The translations under genes and the position numbers were made by a program. Positions 6,533-14,066 of a stretch of DNA of 14,066 bases are shown piece after piece. Below the pieces are notes generated by a model. That model was not told the DNA's origin and ran no database searches. It worked only from the letters and a program-made list of their open reading frames with translations. The stretch covers positions 1 to 14,066 of the forward strand of contig CABMIA010000062.1 in the NCBI GenBank assembly GCA_902386085.1. Direction: 5' to 3'. Position 1 is the stretch's first letter, and the number at the start of each line of letters is the position of its first letter. This DNA is from an uncultured archaeon (GTDB lineage: Archaea > Halobacteriota > Methanosarcinia > Methanosarcinales > Methanoperedenaceae).

Positions 6533-7975
6533 ATGATAATTACAAGACACATCTCACTCGACAACGACTGCATTGAAAAGATGGAACCTTATGTCGAGAA
6601 ACATAAAGGTAATTTCAGTGCAGCGATTCGGGAAATAATCGACAGGGCAGGGAACTACAACTCCCTCAAGAACCTGTCGGCCATAGACAATTCCATGTTC
6701 AAATGGATGCTGAACGAGATCGACGGGATGCTCGTCCCTGATACCGTGCTGGACGATCTTATCGATCCCATGCTGATACACTCCATAGGGAAGCTTGAAG
6801 AACACCTGAAGCGGCGGTTTTCCGAACTTGAGTGGGATATTGACCTTACTTTGAAGTGCGACAATGACTCATCCCCCTCCGATATTTTCATAGAAATAAC
6901 CGGCTCTCCCCAAAAAACGAAATTTGTCGCCCGCATACTTTCGCAGTATCTTTTGAAAAATTCACCAGAACAAATCCCGCTTGAGATCAGGTCAGTCTAT
7001 AATTTAGAAGGATGCATAAAAATTGAGCTTTCCAGGTCTAACGAAAAAGACTCAAGGGATAGCCTCATAAAATATTTTGGAGGGATGGATGAAGTGACAA
7101 AAGCTGTAAAGAGCAGGCCGGCATTCTGGAAAGCCCTGATCAACGGTCACATGCTGAGCAATTATAACATGGTCACCCTTCACAGGAATTACTTTGAGGA
7201 TCTTCTTGCGGGAAAGGTTCCGATGGGAGAAATAACCATTGAAACCATGGCGAAAAAACCCATCCAGGAGATACCGCTTACTGAAATGCTCACCCTGATA
7301 AAGGAAGTTTACGAAACGTCCAGGGTCGCAGACAGGGTTGAGATAGACAGGGAAACCGTAATATTATTCCACAATTATAGAAATAAAGATGTAATAGAGA
7401 AATTAAAAAAGAGCCTTGTTACGCTGCTGGAGGCCAACGGGCATTTATACGATGCCAAGTCCACGGCGAACATGATCGTCCTGACCCACAGGCCTGATGT
7501 GGGCATCAAGATCAATGAGATCGTGGGTAATCTGAAAATAAGCAACAGCAGGGTGGATCAGGACCTTATAATGTTCATGGCCTTTCTTAAAGGGCTCAAG
7601 AACATCCCTGATATCCCCATATCCCTGACCGCCCTGGGAAGGAGAATAGGGAAGTCCCTGCTGCAGGAGTATGAAAAAGAGAACGGCATCAAGAGCTGGG
7701 AACTTGAAAATTTTCAGAAGGCTCTGGAAATAATCGATTCCAAGCTTCATAGGGAAAGCGAATGGAAACTTGAAGGGAAAAACCTCCTGTACACGGTCAG
7801 GAAATGCAATATCGTGGCAGAGGGGAATACATTCGATACATACGTCTGCCATACCATACGGGAGACATTCAAGGGGGCCGTGAGCTATGCATTTGGAAAC
7901 CGGGCAGAAATGGACATTAAAAAATTACTCTCGCACGGGGATAATTTTTGCGAGGTGGTTTTACGGATACCGTGA
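6533..7975 (+). CDS. RHH-type regulator with C-terminal V4R-like sensor domain (paralogue 2)
   Basis: 480 residues, collinear with the 479-residue protein upstream with a single one-residue insertion (near residue 82), so the pair arose by duplication. By eye, identity is about 50% over the first 50 residues and about 85% over the last 100, so the sensor end is far better conserved than the DNA-binding end. The N-terminus RHISLDNDCIEKMEPY keeps the ribbon-helix-helix pattern. V4R-like features are GRRIGKSL, Cys425, Cys439-His440 and HGDNFCEV with Cys473; Cys161 also matches Cys160 of the paralogue. The start at ATG 6533 matches the paralogue's start; the ribosome site is only a weak AAGGGG, suggesting coupling to the gene 24 bases upstream. 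The cytochrome gene follows after 78 bases. Function inferred as above; the differing DNA-binding end could mean different target preference or partner choice. Confidence 0.9.
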   Translation: MIITRHISLDNDCIEKMEPYVEKHKGNFSAAIREIIDRAGNYNSLKNLSAIDNSMFKWMLNEIDGMLVPDTVLDDLIDPMLIHSIGKLEEHLKRRFSELEWDIDLTLKCDNDSSPSDIFIEITGSPQKTKFVARILSQYLLKNSPEQIPLEIRSVYNLEGCIKIELSRSNEKDSRDSLIKYFGGMDEVTKAVKSRPAFWKALINGHMLSNYNMVTLHRNYFEDLLAGKVPMGEITIETMAKKPIQEIPLTEMLTLIKEVYETSRVADRVEIDRETVILFHNYRNKDVIEKLKKSLVTLLEANGHLYDAKSTANMIVLTHRPDVGIKINEIVGNLKISNSRVDQDLIMFMAFLKGLKNIPDIPISLTALGRRIGKSLLQEYEKENGIKSWELENFQKALEIIDSKLHRESEWKLEGKNLLYTVRKCNIVAEGNTFDTYVCHTIRETFKGAVSYAFGNRAEMDIKKLLSHGDNFCEVVLRIP

Positions 7976-8053
7976 AACTTAATCATCTAAAAATATGCAG
8001 AGGCAGGAGAATACAAATAAAAATTGTGGTAATTATAAAACCGGGAGGATAGG
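7976..8053 (+). promoter_or_regulatory. Short spacer before the cytochrome gene with ribosome site
   Basis: This 78-bp AT-rich spacer holds a strong GGGAGGAT ribosome site just before the cytochrome ATG. AT-rich stretches at 7988-7997 (CTAAAAATAT) and 8031-8040 (AATTATAAAA) could give an internal promoter, the first being better placed. No terminator hairpin is seen, so readthrough from the regulator gene is likely. Confidence 0.4.
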
Positions 8054-8857
8054 ATGAAAACATTACTGGAAAATATAACATTTGTCAAAGGAATAGAATA
8101 CCTGATCGTCGTTGCATTCGGGTTCGGGTTCATAGCGCTGTGGCTGTTGATACATGCCATGGAAAAGGACGGGATGAAAAGGATCGTATCCCTGGTCATT
8201 CCGCTCTCCCTGATATTTGGCGGCGCGGCTATCGTGGTCAACACACATGCCACCCCTGATTCAGCGCCCAATATTACGGCAATTACGGCAACAAGCGAAA
8301 AAAATTTTGATACTGGTGCAACGGTTCCGGTGAGTAACCTGGATAAATGGTTCAGGGTCAATAATTCGGAATATCTCTCAATAACCTACGGGCCTGATAC
8401 AAAGTTCCACCAGGTGATGAGTGAAAAGGTGAGCTGTCAAACATGCCATCACAACAGCGGGAATGAGATCCGGGCATGCAGGGATTGCCACAATGCGCCT
8501 TCCAACCCGCATAATTCAACCATCCCTGGTCTTAAGGCAGCATACCACCAGAGATGCATGTCCTGCCACAGGGAGGAATTCTCAGGCCCTTATTGCTGTT
8601 CCAGATGCCATACTGGAGAGGCAAAGGTATCAGCTATCGTTCAAGCTCCCACGCGTCCCCACACGCTTACCTGGGAAACATGCAGCAAATGCCATAAAAA
8701 TGGCATTCCGGGAGGGCAGGTTTCAAAGATCGTATATCACGATAGCTGCCTGAAATGCCATACGCAGGGCATTGGAGGGGCGGCAAAGATACCCGCGGAT
8801 CATGCAGGAAGAGCCGGAAATACCTGCTCAGGTTGCCACAAGCCGGCCGGAGGATAA
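8054..8857 (+). CDS. Membrane-anchored seven-haem cytochrome c
   Basis: 267 residues. Two N-terminal membrane helices (about 14-35 and 44-63) anchor the protein; residues 64 onward would be outside. Seven CXXCH haem c sites follow: CQTCH (128), CRDCH (142), CMSCH (168), CSRCH (182), CSKCH (210), CLKCH (232) and CSGCH (258). Additional histidines (for example His119, His153, His165, His203, His229, His250) can supply distal ligands for bis-His haems. The first helix with KGIEYLIVVAFGFGFIALW recalls small membrane subunits of multihaem electron-transfer complexes. It lies 2 bases upstream of the Fe-S subunit ATG, whose ribosome site overlaps its last codons, so the subunits are translationally linked. 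Likely role: haem wire between the ferredoxin/quinone module and outer electron carriers. Seven haems are directly visible; partners are inferred. Confidence 0.95.
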   Translation: MKTLLENITFVKGIEYLIVVAFGFGFIALWLLIHAMEKDGMKRIVSLVIPLSLIFGGAAIVVNTHATPDSAPNITAITATSEKNFDTGATVPVSNLDKWFRVNNSEYLSITYGPDTKFHQVMSEKVSCQTCHHNSGNEIRACRDCHNAPSNPHNSTIPGLKAAYHQRCMSCHREEFSGPYCCSRCHTGEAKVSAIVQAPTRPHTLTWETCSKCHKNGIPGGQVSKIVYHDSCLKCHTQGIGGAAKIPADHAGRAGNTCSGCHKPAGG

Positions 8858-8859
8858 CT

Positions 8860-9759
8860 ATGATGAACAGAAGGAACTTTCTAAAAATTGGGGTTTCGGC
8901 CCTTGCTTTTGGCATCGCAGGAAGCGGAAAGGCTCTCGCCACTGAGGACTTTGCAGGCAATCCCGACCGCCTTGGTATGTTGAGCGACACCACACGGTGT
9001 ATAGGATGCCGCCGCTGTGAAGCTGCATGCAACAAAGCAAACAACCTTCCTCCGCCTAAAAAATCGTTTGAGGACACATCGGTTTTCGAGGAGAAGAGGA
9101 GACCCTATGTTGCTGATGTGCAGTCATATACTGCGGTCAACCGCTATACTGTAGATGGAAAAACGGTTTACCGTAAAGTGCAGTGCATGCACTGCGATGA
9201 ACCGGCATGCGTTTCTGCCTGTCCGGTAGCCGCAATGAAAAAGAGCAAAGAAGGCCCGGTCGTCTGGGATGAGAAACTGTGCATAGGATGCAGATACTGC
9301 ATCGTTGCATGTCCTTTCTATGTTCCTGCATTTGATTATTCAAGTGCGTTCGATCCCAGGATACAAAAGTGCTTTATGTGCTACAAACGAATATCCGAGG
9401 GTCTTGTTCCTGCATGCGCCGAGGCATGCCCTGTCGAGGCTATCACATTCGGGAAAAGAAGCGACCTTATCAAGACCGCCAAGCTTCGGGTCTGGGGAGA
9501 GCCGGATAAGTATATCGACCATGTCTTTGGCGAAGAGGAAGCCGGTGGAACGGGATGGCTGTATATATCAGGGGTCCCTTTCTCCGAGCTTGACTTTCCG
9601 ATGGATGTCGGGACGACATCGTATCCCAAGCTTACCAAGGACTTCCTGTCGATGGTCAATATAACTCTTGTCTCATGGCCGGCACTTCTCGGAGGTTTTT
9701 ATCTGATGCATCATAAGGCACATAATGAAAAATCGGATAAGGAAGGTGACAAACAATGA
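8860..9759 (+). CDS. Tat-exported 4x[4Fe-4S] ferredoxin subunit, HybA/NrfC/DsrO type
   Basis: 299 residues. The N-terminus MMNRRNFLKIG followed by a hydrophobic stretch to ALA (about 27) is a twin-arginine signal, so the folded Fe-S protein is exported. Sixteen cysteines in four clusters are visible: 47/50/53/57, 109/112/117/121, 141/144/147/151 and 171/174/186/190, the standard pattern of the electron-transfer subunits of HybA, NrfC and DsrO complexes. The sequence DTTRCIGCRRCEAACNK is closest in style to HybA, and like HybA it has a C-terminal membrane helix (about 263-283). The start is ATG 8860 or the next codon 8863; GGAGGA at 8849-8854 suits both. A longer reading upstream would destroy the Tat signal position and overlap the cytochrome gene. 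Its stop overlaps the HybB-like start (ATGA), implying translational coupling and a stable complex. It would relay electrons between the quinone subunit and the cytochrome. Confidence 0.95.
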   Translation: MMNRRNFLKIGVSALAFGIAGSGKALATEDFAGNPDRLGMLSDTTRCIGCRRCEAACNKANNLPPPKKSFEDTSVFEEKRRPYVADVQSYTAVNRYTVDGKTVYRKVQCMHCDEPACVSACPVAAMKKSKEGPVVWDEKLCIGCRYCIVACPFYVPAFDYSSAFDPRIQKCFMCYKRISEGLVPACAEACPVEAITFGKRSDLIKTAKLRVWGEPDKYIDHVFGEEEAGGTGWLYISGVPFSELDFPMDVGTTSYPKLTKDFLSMVNITLVSWPALLGGFYLMHHKAHNEKSDKEGDKQ

Positions 9760-11024
9760 ACGAATTCGCAGGCGAATATACGGAAAAACACATTTATCAG
9801 GAGAAAGAACAAACGGGCTCCGAGATCATTACTTACTGGATAAGGGATAAGCTCTTCATGGGGCTTACCTTTAAAGAATACTTCAAGAGCCTGATAACGC
9901 CTTTGAATGTGGTCGCAGGACTCATTGTCCTGGCAGGGGCTTATCTTATCGCAATGCGTTTCCTCTTTAGACTTTCAGAGGTGACCGAAAGTTCAAATGA
10001 GCAGCCCTGGGGGCTTTTCCTGAGCTGGGGGCTGTTCATCGGCGTACCTTTCTCAGCGTCAGGATTCGTTATCGGGACAGCGGTGTATATCTTCGGGCTT
10101 AAGAAATACCAGCCGATAGTTAAAAATGCCATCCTGCTGGGTTTCCTCGGGTATCTCTTCGCTGTCATCTTCCTGATGATCGACCTCGGACGCCCATGGA
10201 GAATCTATTACCCCATGATCATCTCATTCGGCACAGCCTCGATCATGTTTCTTGTGGCATGGCACGTGTCCCTGTATCTCTCGGTCCAGTTGCTCGAGTT
10301 CTCGCCATCGGCGCTGGCGTGGCTTGGTGCCCGAAAACTCAGGAAGGTGGCTGTGGGCATGACACTGATGCTCACCGTATTCGGAGTGATGCTCTCGACA
10401 CTCCACCAGGCTGCCCTGAGCGGGATGTTCCTTCTCGCACCCGGGAAGCTGCATCCGCTCTGGTACACCTCGTACCTCCCCTGGCTTGCATTCATATCTG
10501 CCATCGGAGCAGCGATTGCCCTTATGATAGTGGTGACAAAACTTTCCCAGGTCTTCCTGAGGGAAAGGGCTGACGAGCATTATCTCTCAAACCTTGATAA
10601 TATCACCCTTGGCCTGGGGAAAGCTGCTTCTTTCGTGTTGTTCACCTACGTCGGCTTGAGGCTAATCAGCGTGACCCATGAGAGCGCATGGAAATATATA
10701 AACACGCCTTTCGGCCACTGGTTCCTGGTAGAGATCACGATCCTGGGTATTCTGCCTTTCCTCTTCTATTACGGTGTGCAGAAGAAGAATGTGGGTATTG
10801 TCCAGGTCTCGGCTGCGCTGACTATGGTCGGCATCATCATGAACCGCCTCAATATCTCTCTGATAGCATTCAACTGGCAGCTCCCGAACAGGGAACTATT
10901 CTACTGGAAGGAGTTCGTGGTCGTGATAGCAGTTGTTACTATCGAGATAATCGTCTACCGCTGGGTTGTGAACAGGATGCCCGTGCTCAGGCAGCACCCG
11001 GACTATATAGGGGACGAACATTAG
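9756..11024 (+). CDS. HybB/NrfD-type quinone-reactive integral membrane subunit
   Basis: 422 residues with about ten membrane helices (near 52-70, 88-112, 125-143, 153-178, 200-222, 240-260, 288-306, 320-340, 348-368 and 386-406), matching the HybB branch of the NrfD/PsrC family. Diagnostic segments are WGLFIGVPFSASGFVIG (92-108), DLGRPWR (143-149), LHQAALSGMFLLAPGKLHP (216-234) and MNRLN (362-366). The family oxidises or reduces menaquinone at the outer membrane face and passes electrons to an NrfC/HybA-type ferredoxin. It overlaps that gene by 4 bases and ends the operon before a strong terminator. No NiFe hydrogenase subunits are adjacent, so in this context quinone-cytochrome electron transfer is more likely than hydrogen metabolism. 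Whether it moves protons cannot be told from sequence. Confidence 0.95.
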   Translation: MNEFAGEYTEKHIYQEKEQTGSEIITYWIRDKLFMGLTFKEYFKSLITPLNVVAGLIVLAGAYLIAMRFLFRLSEVTESSNEQPWGLFLSWGLFIGVPFSASGFVIGTAVYIFGLKKYQPIVKNAILLGFLGYLFAVIFLMIDLGRPWRIYYPMIISFGTASIMFLVAWHVSLYLSVQLLEFSPSALAWLGARKLRKVAVGMTLMLTVFGVMLSTLHQAALSGMFLLAPGKLHPLWYTSYLPWLAFISAIGAAIALMIVVTKLSQVFLRERADEHYLSNLDNITLGLGKAASFVLFTYVGLRLISVTHESAWKYINTPFGHWFLVEITILGILPFLFYYGVQKKNVGIVQVSAALTMVGIIMNRLNISLIAFNWQLPNRELFYWKEFVVVIAVVTIEIIVYRWVVNRMPVLRQHPDYIGDEH

Positions 11025-11069
11025 AAGTGATCGAGCCGATGAAGAAATGAAGGAGGGCGGAAGGGATTC

Positions 11070-11101
11070 GGGGCGACTGTTAAAGTTGCCCCATTTTTTT
11101 T
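11070..11101 (+). terminator. Hairpin plus T-tract terminator after the respiratory operon
   Basis: GGGGCGACT (11070-11078) pairs with AGTTGCCCC (11084-11092) through nine base pairs including one G-U, with a GTTAA loop, followed by A and eight Ts (11094-11101). It begins about 45 bases after the HybB-like stop codon and separates the respiratory genes from proS. Confidence 0.85.
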
Positions 11102-11113
11102 ATCTTGATGTTG

Positions 11114-11123
11114 TTTTATAAAG
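11114..11123 (+). promoter_or_regulatory. Candidate TATA element for proS
   Basis: TTTTATAAAG lies about 70 bases before the proS ATG, after the preceding terminator, and is the most TATA-like sequence in the spacer. A second AT-rich run at 11131-11144 is an alternative. The weak ribosome-site context would be compatible with a start site near 11145. Confidence 0.4.
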
Positions 11124-11185
11124 CCGCTGCATAAAAAAATTTATTGCTGATAAGACAATAGTAGCTGCCGATACGGGTGACAGAA

Positions 11186-12631
11186 ATGGCGGAAAAGCAA
11201 ACAGACGAAAAGAAATCGGCACTTCCTGCAAAATCAAATTTCAGCGAATGGTATAATGAACTTTTACTGATGGGAGAGATAATGGATGTGCGTTATCCTG
11301 TAAAGGGTCTTTACGTCTGGTTCCCGTTCGGTTTCGAGGTGCGGAAGCTGACGTATGCCATTATACGCGAACTTCTTGATAAAGATCACAAGGAAGCGCT
11401 TTTTCCCCTGCTTATCCCTGAGACCGAGTTCATGAAGGAAGCCGAGCATATCAAGGGTTTTGAAAACGAGGTTTACTGGGTAACCCATGGCGGAAAGAAT
11501 GAACTCGATGTCAAGCTTGCGCTGCGCCCAACGAGTGAGACAGCAATATATCCCATGTACAAGGTTTGGGTGCGCTCCCATGCCGACCTGCCGATCAAAA
11601 TATACCAGATCGTGAACACGTTCAGGTACGAGACAAAACACACGCGCCCCCTCATCCGCCTGCGTGAGATCACATCCTTCAAGGAAGCCCATACCGTGCA
11701 CGCCACATGGGATGAGGCCGCGGAGCAGGTCAGGGAAGCTGTACGCATATACCAGGAATTTTACAGGAGGCTTGCTATCCCGACCATCGTCTCAAAGCGC
11801 CCTGACTGGGATAAGTTCCCGGGTGCGGACTATACAATGGCAGTGGACACGCTGATGCCTGATAACAGAACACTTCAGATAGGGACTGCGCATCACCTTG
11901 GAAGTAATTTTGCAAAGACGTTCGATATCAAATATGAAGATATTAACGGCGAACAGCAGTTTGCGCACCAGACATGCTACGGGATTTCGGAGCGCAGCAT
12001 TGCAGCCTTGATTTCGATCCACGGCGATGATAAAGGACTTGTGTTCCCGCCTGAGGCTGCGCCTGTTCAGGTCGTGATCATCCCGATCCTCTTTGGAAAG
12101 AGCGAAGAGATAACAAAGGCTTGCCGTGATGTTGCGAACCGGTTGAAGGAGTACGGTATGAGGGTGGCGCTTGACGAGAGCGACGAGCGTCCGGGCGCCA
12201 AGTATTACAAATGGGAGATGAAAGGCGTTCCGCTGAGAGTGGAGATCGGTCCGCGCGACCTGAAAAACAATGTGGCTACAATAGTCAGGAGGGATAGCGG
12301 AATAAAAGAGAATATTCCTCTGGATAATATTGAACAGGAGATTAGACACAAATTCGAGGATATCCGCAAAAACCTGCTTGGGAAAGCTCAAACATTATTG
12401 AAAGAAAGAATATTCGACTGCGGTACGCTGGAAGAGGTAAAAGATAAAATTTCAAAGGGAATTGCGCGCATCGCATGGTGCGGAGAACGTGAATGCGGGC
12501 TTGAAATGGAAAATGTGGTAGGCGCAGGGATCCTTGGTGTGCCGGAAGGAGAGCTTGGAAGAGGTACCGGGAAATGTCCTGTCTGCGGGAAAGAAACGGA
12601 AAATATGGCTATAATGGCAAAAACGTATTAA
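11186..12631 (+). CDS. proS: Prolyl-tRNA synthetase, archaeal/eukaryotic type
   Basis: Charges tRNA-Pro with proline using ATP. 481 residues, the usual archaeal length. Class II synthetase features are visible: [14 protein letters not shown] (motif 1 region, 41-54), [13 protein letters not shown] (114-126), [19 protein letters not shown] (motif 2, 144-162), [17 protein letters not shown] (substrate pocket, 234-250), and [19 protein letters not shown] (motif 3, 266-284). The anticodon-binding domain follows from about 290. The C-terminal zinc-type domain has Cys432, Cys437, Cys464 and Cys467 and ends in Tyr, as is typical of the archaeal/eukaryotic form; the bacterial editing insertion is absent. 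The start is ATG 11186: GGGTGA lies 5 bases upstream. GTG 11177 would add three residues and is less likely. It has its own promoter region after the respiratory terminator and is separated from psmB by another promoter. Confidence 0.98.
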   Translation: MAEKQTDEKKSALPAKSNFSEWYNELLLMGEIMDVRYPVKGLYVWFPFGFEVRKLTYAIIRELLDKDHKEALFPLLIPETEFMKEAEHIKGFENEVYWVTHGGKNELDVKLALRPTSETAIYPMYKVWVRSHADLPIKIYQIVNTFRYETKHTRPLIRLREITSFKEAHTVHATWDEAAEQVREAVRIYQEFYRRLAIPTIVSKRPDWDKFPGADYTMAVDTLMPDNRTLQIGTAHHLGSNFAKTFDIKYEDINGEQQFAHQTCYGISERSIAALISIHGDDKGLVFPPEAAPVQVVIIPILFGKSEEITKACRDVANRLKEYGMRVALDESDERPGAKYYKWEMKGVPLRVEIGPRDLKNNVATIVRRDSGIKENIPLDNIEQEIRHKFEDIRKNLLGKAQTLLKERIFDCGTLEEVKDKISKGIARIAWCGERECGLEMENVVGAGILGVPEGELGRGTGKCPVCGKETENMAIMAKTY

Positions 12632-12642
12632 AGTTGAATAAA

Positions 12643-12652
12643 CTTTAAATAC
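12643..12652 (+). promoter_or_regulatory. TATA box of psmB
   Basis: CTTTAAATAC contains TTTAAATA (12644-12651), a classic archaeal TATA box, 12 bases after the proS stop. It predicts a start site near 12673-12678 and a leader of about 40 bases ending in the GAGAGGT ribosome site at 12704-12710. An imperfect inverted repeat CTCATTT/AAGTGAG (12683-12698) lies within that leader. Confidence 0.65.
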
Positions 12653-12717
12653 CCATAAGCAAATTATACAACTGCTAATTTTCTCATTTTTAAGTGAGTA
12701 TTTGAGAGGTATTTAAA

Positions 12718-13347
12718 ATGGATAATATGGAATACAAAGGAACCACCACAATCGGGTTAGTCTGCGATAAGGGTGTAGTAATGGCATCGGAGAGGAGAGC
12801 CACAATGGGGCATTTCATTGCAAGCAAAGATGCAAAGAAAGTCTATCAGATCGATGACCTTGTGGCGATGACCACGGCGGGCTCTGTAGGAGATGCCCAG
12901 AGACTTGTCAAATGGATGCAGGTCGAGGCAAAACTCTATAAAATGCGCAGGGAAGAGCCTATGACTGTAAAGGGTACGGTAACGTTACTTGCCAATATCC
13001 TGAACGGCAACAGGTACTATCCGTATTTTGTCCAGCTTCTTGTAGGAGGGGTTGACAAAAACGGACCAAGCATCTATTCACTTGATGCGGTGGGCGGGGT
13101 AATCGATGAAAAAAAGGCAGTGTCGACAGGATCCGGTTCGCCCATGGCATACGGCGTGCTTGAGGACAGGTACGTTGAAAAGATGCCTATCGATGACGGT
13201 GTTGAACTGGCTGTACGCGCCCTGTATAATGCCATGAAGCGTGATTCAGCATCCGGAGACGGGATAAATGTGGTAAAAATCACCCCGGAAAATTATACCG
13301 TATTAGAAGATTCCGAGGTCAGGAAACTGATTGATACATTCACATAA
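12718..13347 (+). CDS. psmB: Proteasome beta subunit (20S core protease)
   Basis: Catalytic subunit of the archaeal 20S proteasome, which degrades unfolded proteins fed by PAN-type ATPases. 209 residues: an 8-residue propeptide MDNMEYKG is autocleaved before Thr9, which becomes the N-terminal nucleophile (TTTIGLV). In mature numbering Lys33 and Glu17 (SERRATMG; Glu as in Thermoplasma, where many others have Asp) are present, as are the GSGSP loop and the RDSASG segment carrying the conserved Asp and Ser. All active-site residues are intact. It is preceded by its own TATA box and followed after 39 bases by fttA, a neighbour commonly found beside psmB in methanogenic archaea, so the two are probably co-transcribed. 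Confidence 0.98.
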   Translation: MDNMEYKGTTTIGLVCDKGVVMASERRATMGHFIASKDAKKVYQIDDLVAMTTAGSVGDAQRLVKWMQVEAKLYKMRREEPMTVKGTVTLLANILNGNRYYPYFVQLLVGGVDKNGPSIYSLDAVGGVIDEKKAVSTGSGSPMAYGVLEDRYVEKMPIDDGVELAVRALYNAMKRDSASGDGINVVKITPENYTVLEDSEVRKLIDTFT

Positions 13348-13386
13348 TTTATTTTTATTTTTTAGAATTTTAGAAGGAAAACCACG

Positions 13387-14066
13387 ATGACAGTTGATGA
13401 AGTATTAAATGAATTAAAGCAGAAAATAAGAGGGCAACTTCCCAAGGATATAACGATTTCAGATGTGGATTTTGAGGGGCCTGAACTTGTTATTTATACA
13501 GAGGAGCCAAGAAAATTTGCAGATAACGGTGAGCTTATAAAAAACCTTGCAAAAGACCTGAGAAAACGCCTTGTAGTCAGGCCAGACCCCAAGGTGCTCG
13601 TCCAGCCTGAGGAAGCAATTGCTTCCATAGCAAAAATCGTCCCTCCAGAATCCGGTATCTCCAACCACTATTTTGATGTTGATACAGGAGAAGTCGTAAT
13701 AGAAGCAGAGAAGCCCGGTCTTGTGATAGGCAGGCACGGCGAGACTCTCAGGGAGATCACAAAAGAGATAGGGTGGACCTCAAAAGTGGTTCGTACCCCT
13801 CCCATGAAATCCACCACGGTGAACAATATACGCCAGTTCATGCGCGCCAATAAGGACGAGCGCAAGACCATACTCAAAACAATTGGCAGGAAGATCCACC
13901 GCGGCCTGACATCCAAAGACAAATGGGTGAGGCTTACGACGCTTGGCGCCTGCCGCGAGGTAGGTCGCAGTTGCTTTTTACTGTCAACGCCGGAAACCAG
14001 GATATTGATCGATTGCGGCGTAAGCGTATCCGGGGAAGATAACGGGACGCCTTATCTATATGTTCC
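13387..14066 (+). CDS. fttA: FttA / aCPSF1, KH and beta-CASP ribonuclease termination factor, N-terminal part
   Basis: The archaeal transcription termination factor and 3'-end endonuclease, homologous to eukaryotic CPSF73. 226 residues are visible of about 635; the gene runs off the window. The N-terminal KH-like domain (about 1-70) lacks a clear GxxG. The second KH domain (about 72-145) has the RNA-binding loop GRHG (115-118). A linker MKSTTVNNIRQFMRA follows. The metallo-beta-lactamase domain begins at about 179 with WVRLTTLGACREVGRSC and ILIDCG (Asp209). The zinc-binding HxHxDH lies beyond the window end. The start is ATG 13387, preceded by AGAAGGAAAA, 39 bases after psmB. The intervening spacer is T-rich (13348-13363), so some transcription may end there. 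Confidence 0.96.
   Translation, partial: MTVDEVLNELKQKIRGQLPKDITISDVDFEGPELVIYTEEPRKFADNGELIKNLAKDLRKRLVVRPDPKVLVQPEEAIASIAKIVPPESGISNHYFDVDTGEVVIEAEKPGLVIGRHGETLREITKEIGWTSKVVRTPPMKSTTVNNIRQFMRANKDERKTILKTIGRKIHRGLTSKDKWVRLTTLGACREVGRSCFLLSTPETRILIDCGVSVSGEDNGTPYLYV

Noticed and set aside
8755..8859. Upstream extension of the Fe-S subunit reading frame
   Set aside because: It overlaps the haem-binding C-terminus of the cytochrome and would bury the twin-arginine signal; the GGAGGA site points to the ATG at 8860 or 8863.
10196..10573. Open frames on both strands inside the HybB-like gene
   Set aside because: Out-of-frame shadows of a GC-richer membrane-protein gene whose ten-helix pattern and HybB motifs are unmistakable.
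8860..11024. True hydrogenase-2 operon
   Set aside because: No large or small NiFe hydrogenase subunit is present in the window, and the partner gene is a multihaem cytochrome; the HybA/HybB likeness describes the family, not hydrogenase activity.
11025..11048. Tiny GTG frame (seven codons) after the HybB-like gene
   Set aside because: Too short, no ribosome site, and lies just before the terminator hairpin.

Overview
The window looks like a methanogen-related archaeon, most likely a member of Methanosarcinales and plausibly 'Candidatus Methanoperedens' (nitrate- or metal-dependent methane oxidiser). The grounds are an archaeal-type prolyl-tRNA synthetase, a proteasome beta subunit next to the KH/beta-CASP termination factor FttA (aCPSF1), an archaeal TATA box before psmB, and c-type cytochrome, copper-protein and NrfD-type quinone-reactive genes that ordinary methanogens usually lack. 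The taxonomic call is inference; no rRNA gene or marker search was possible.

Layout. 1-933 (+): C-terminal half of AMP-forming acetyl-CoA synthetase, cut by the window edge. 948-4177 (all -): a small ferritin-like protein, a four-helix membrane protein with an HAH motif, and a large secreted protein combining a CXXCH haem site, two type-1 copper domains, a CHRD-like domain and a C-terminal EF hand. A hairpin terminator follows the large gene. 4178-4504: divergent regulatory region. 4505-7975 (+): two full-length paralogues of about 480 residues, read here as ribbon-helix-helix regulators with a C-terminal V4R-like ligand or redox domain, separated by a small two-helix membrane protein. 8054-11024 (+): a respiratory module of a membrane-anchored seven-haem cytochrome c, a Tat-exported 16-cysteine ferredoxin (HybA/NrfC type) and a ten-helix HybB/NrfD-type quinone-reactive subunit, closed by a strong hairpin/T-tract terminator. 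11186-14066 (+): housekeeping genes proS, psmB and the start of fttA, which runs off the window.

How the genes may work together. The HybA-HybB-cytochrome set has no hydrogenase subunits beside it and most simply reads as a membrane complex passing electrons between menaquinone and extracytoplasmic haem, with the copper/haem protein on the other strand as a possible outside partner. The two regulator paralogues sit directly upstream in the same direction. The promoter regions before the first paralogue and before the membrane protein each carry a series of TTGnCAA/TTGnCAT-like elements spaced about 20-22 bp apart, i.e. on one face of the helix. This suggests autoregulation by a cooperatively binding regulator and is the most unusual signal in the window.
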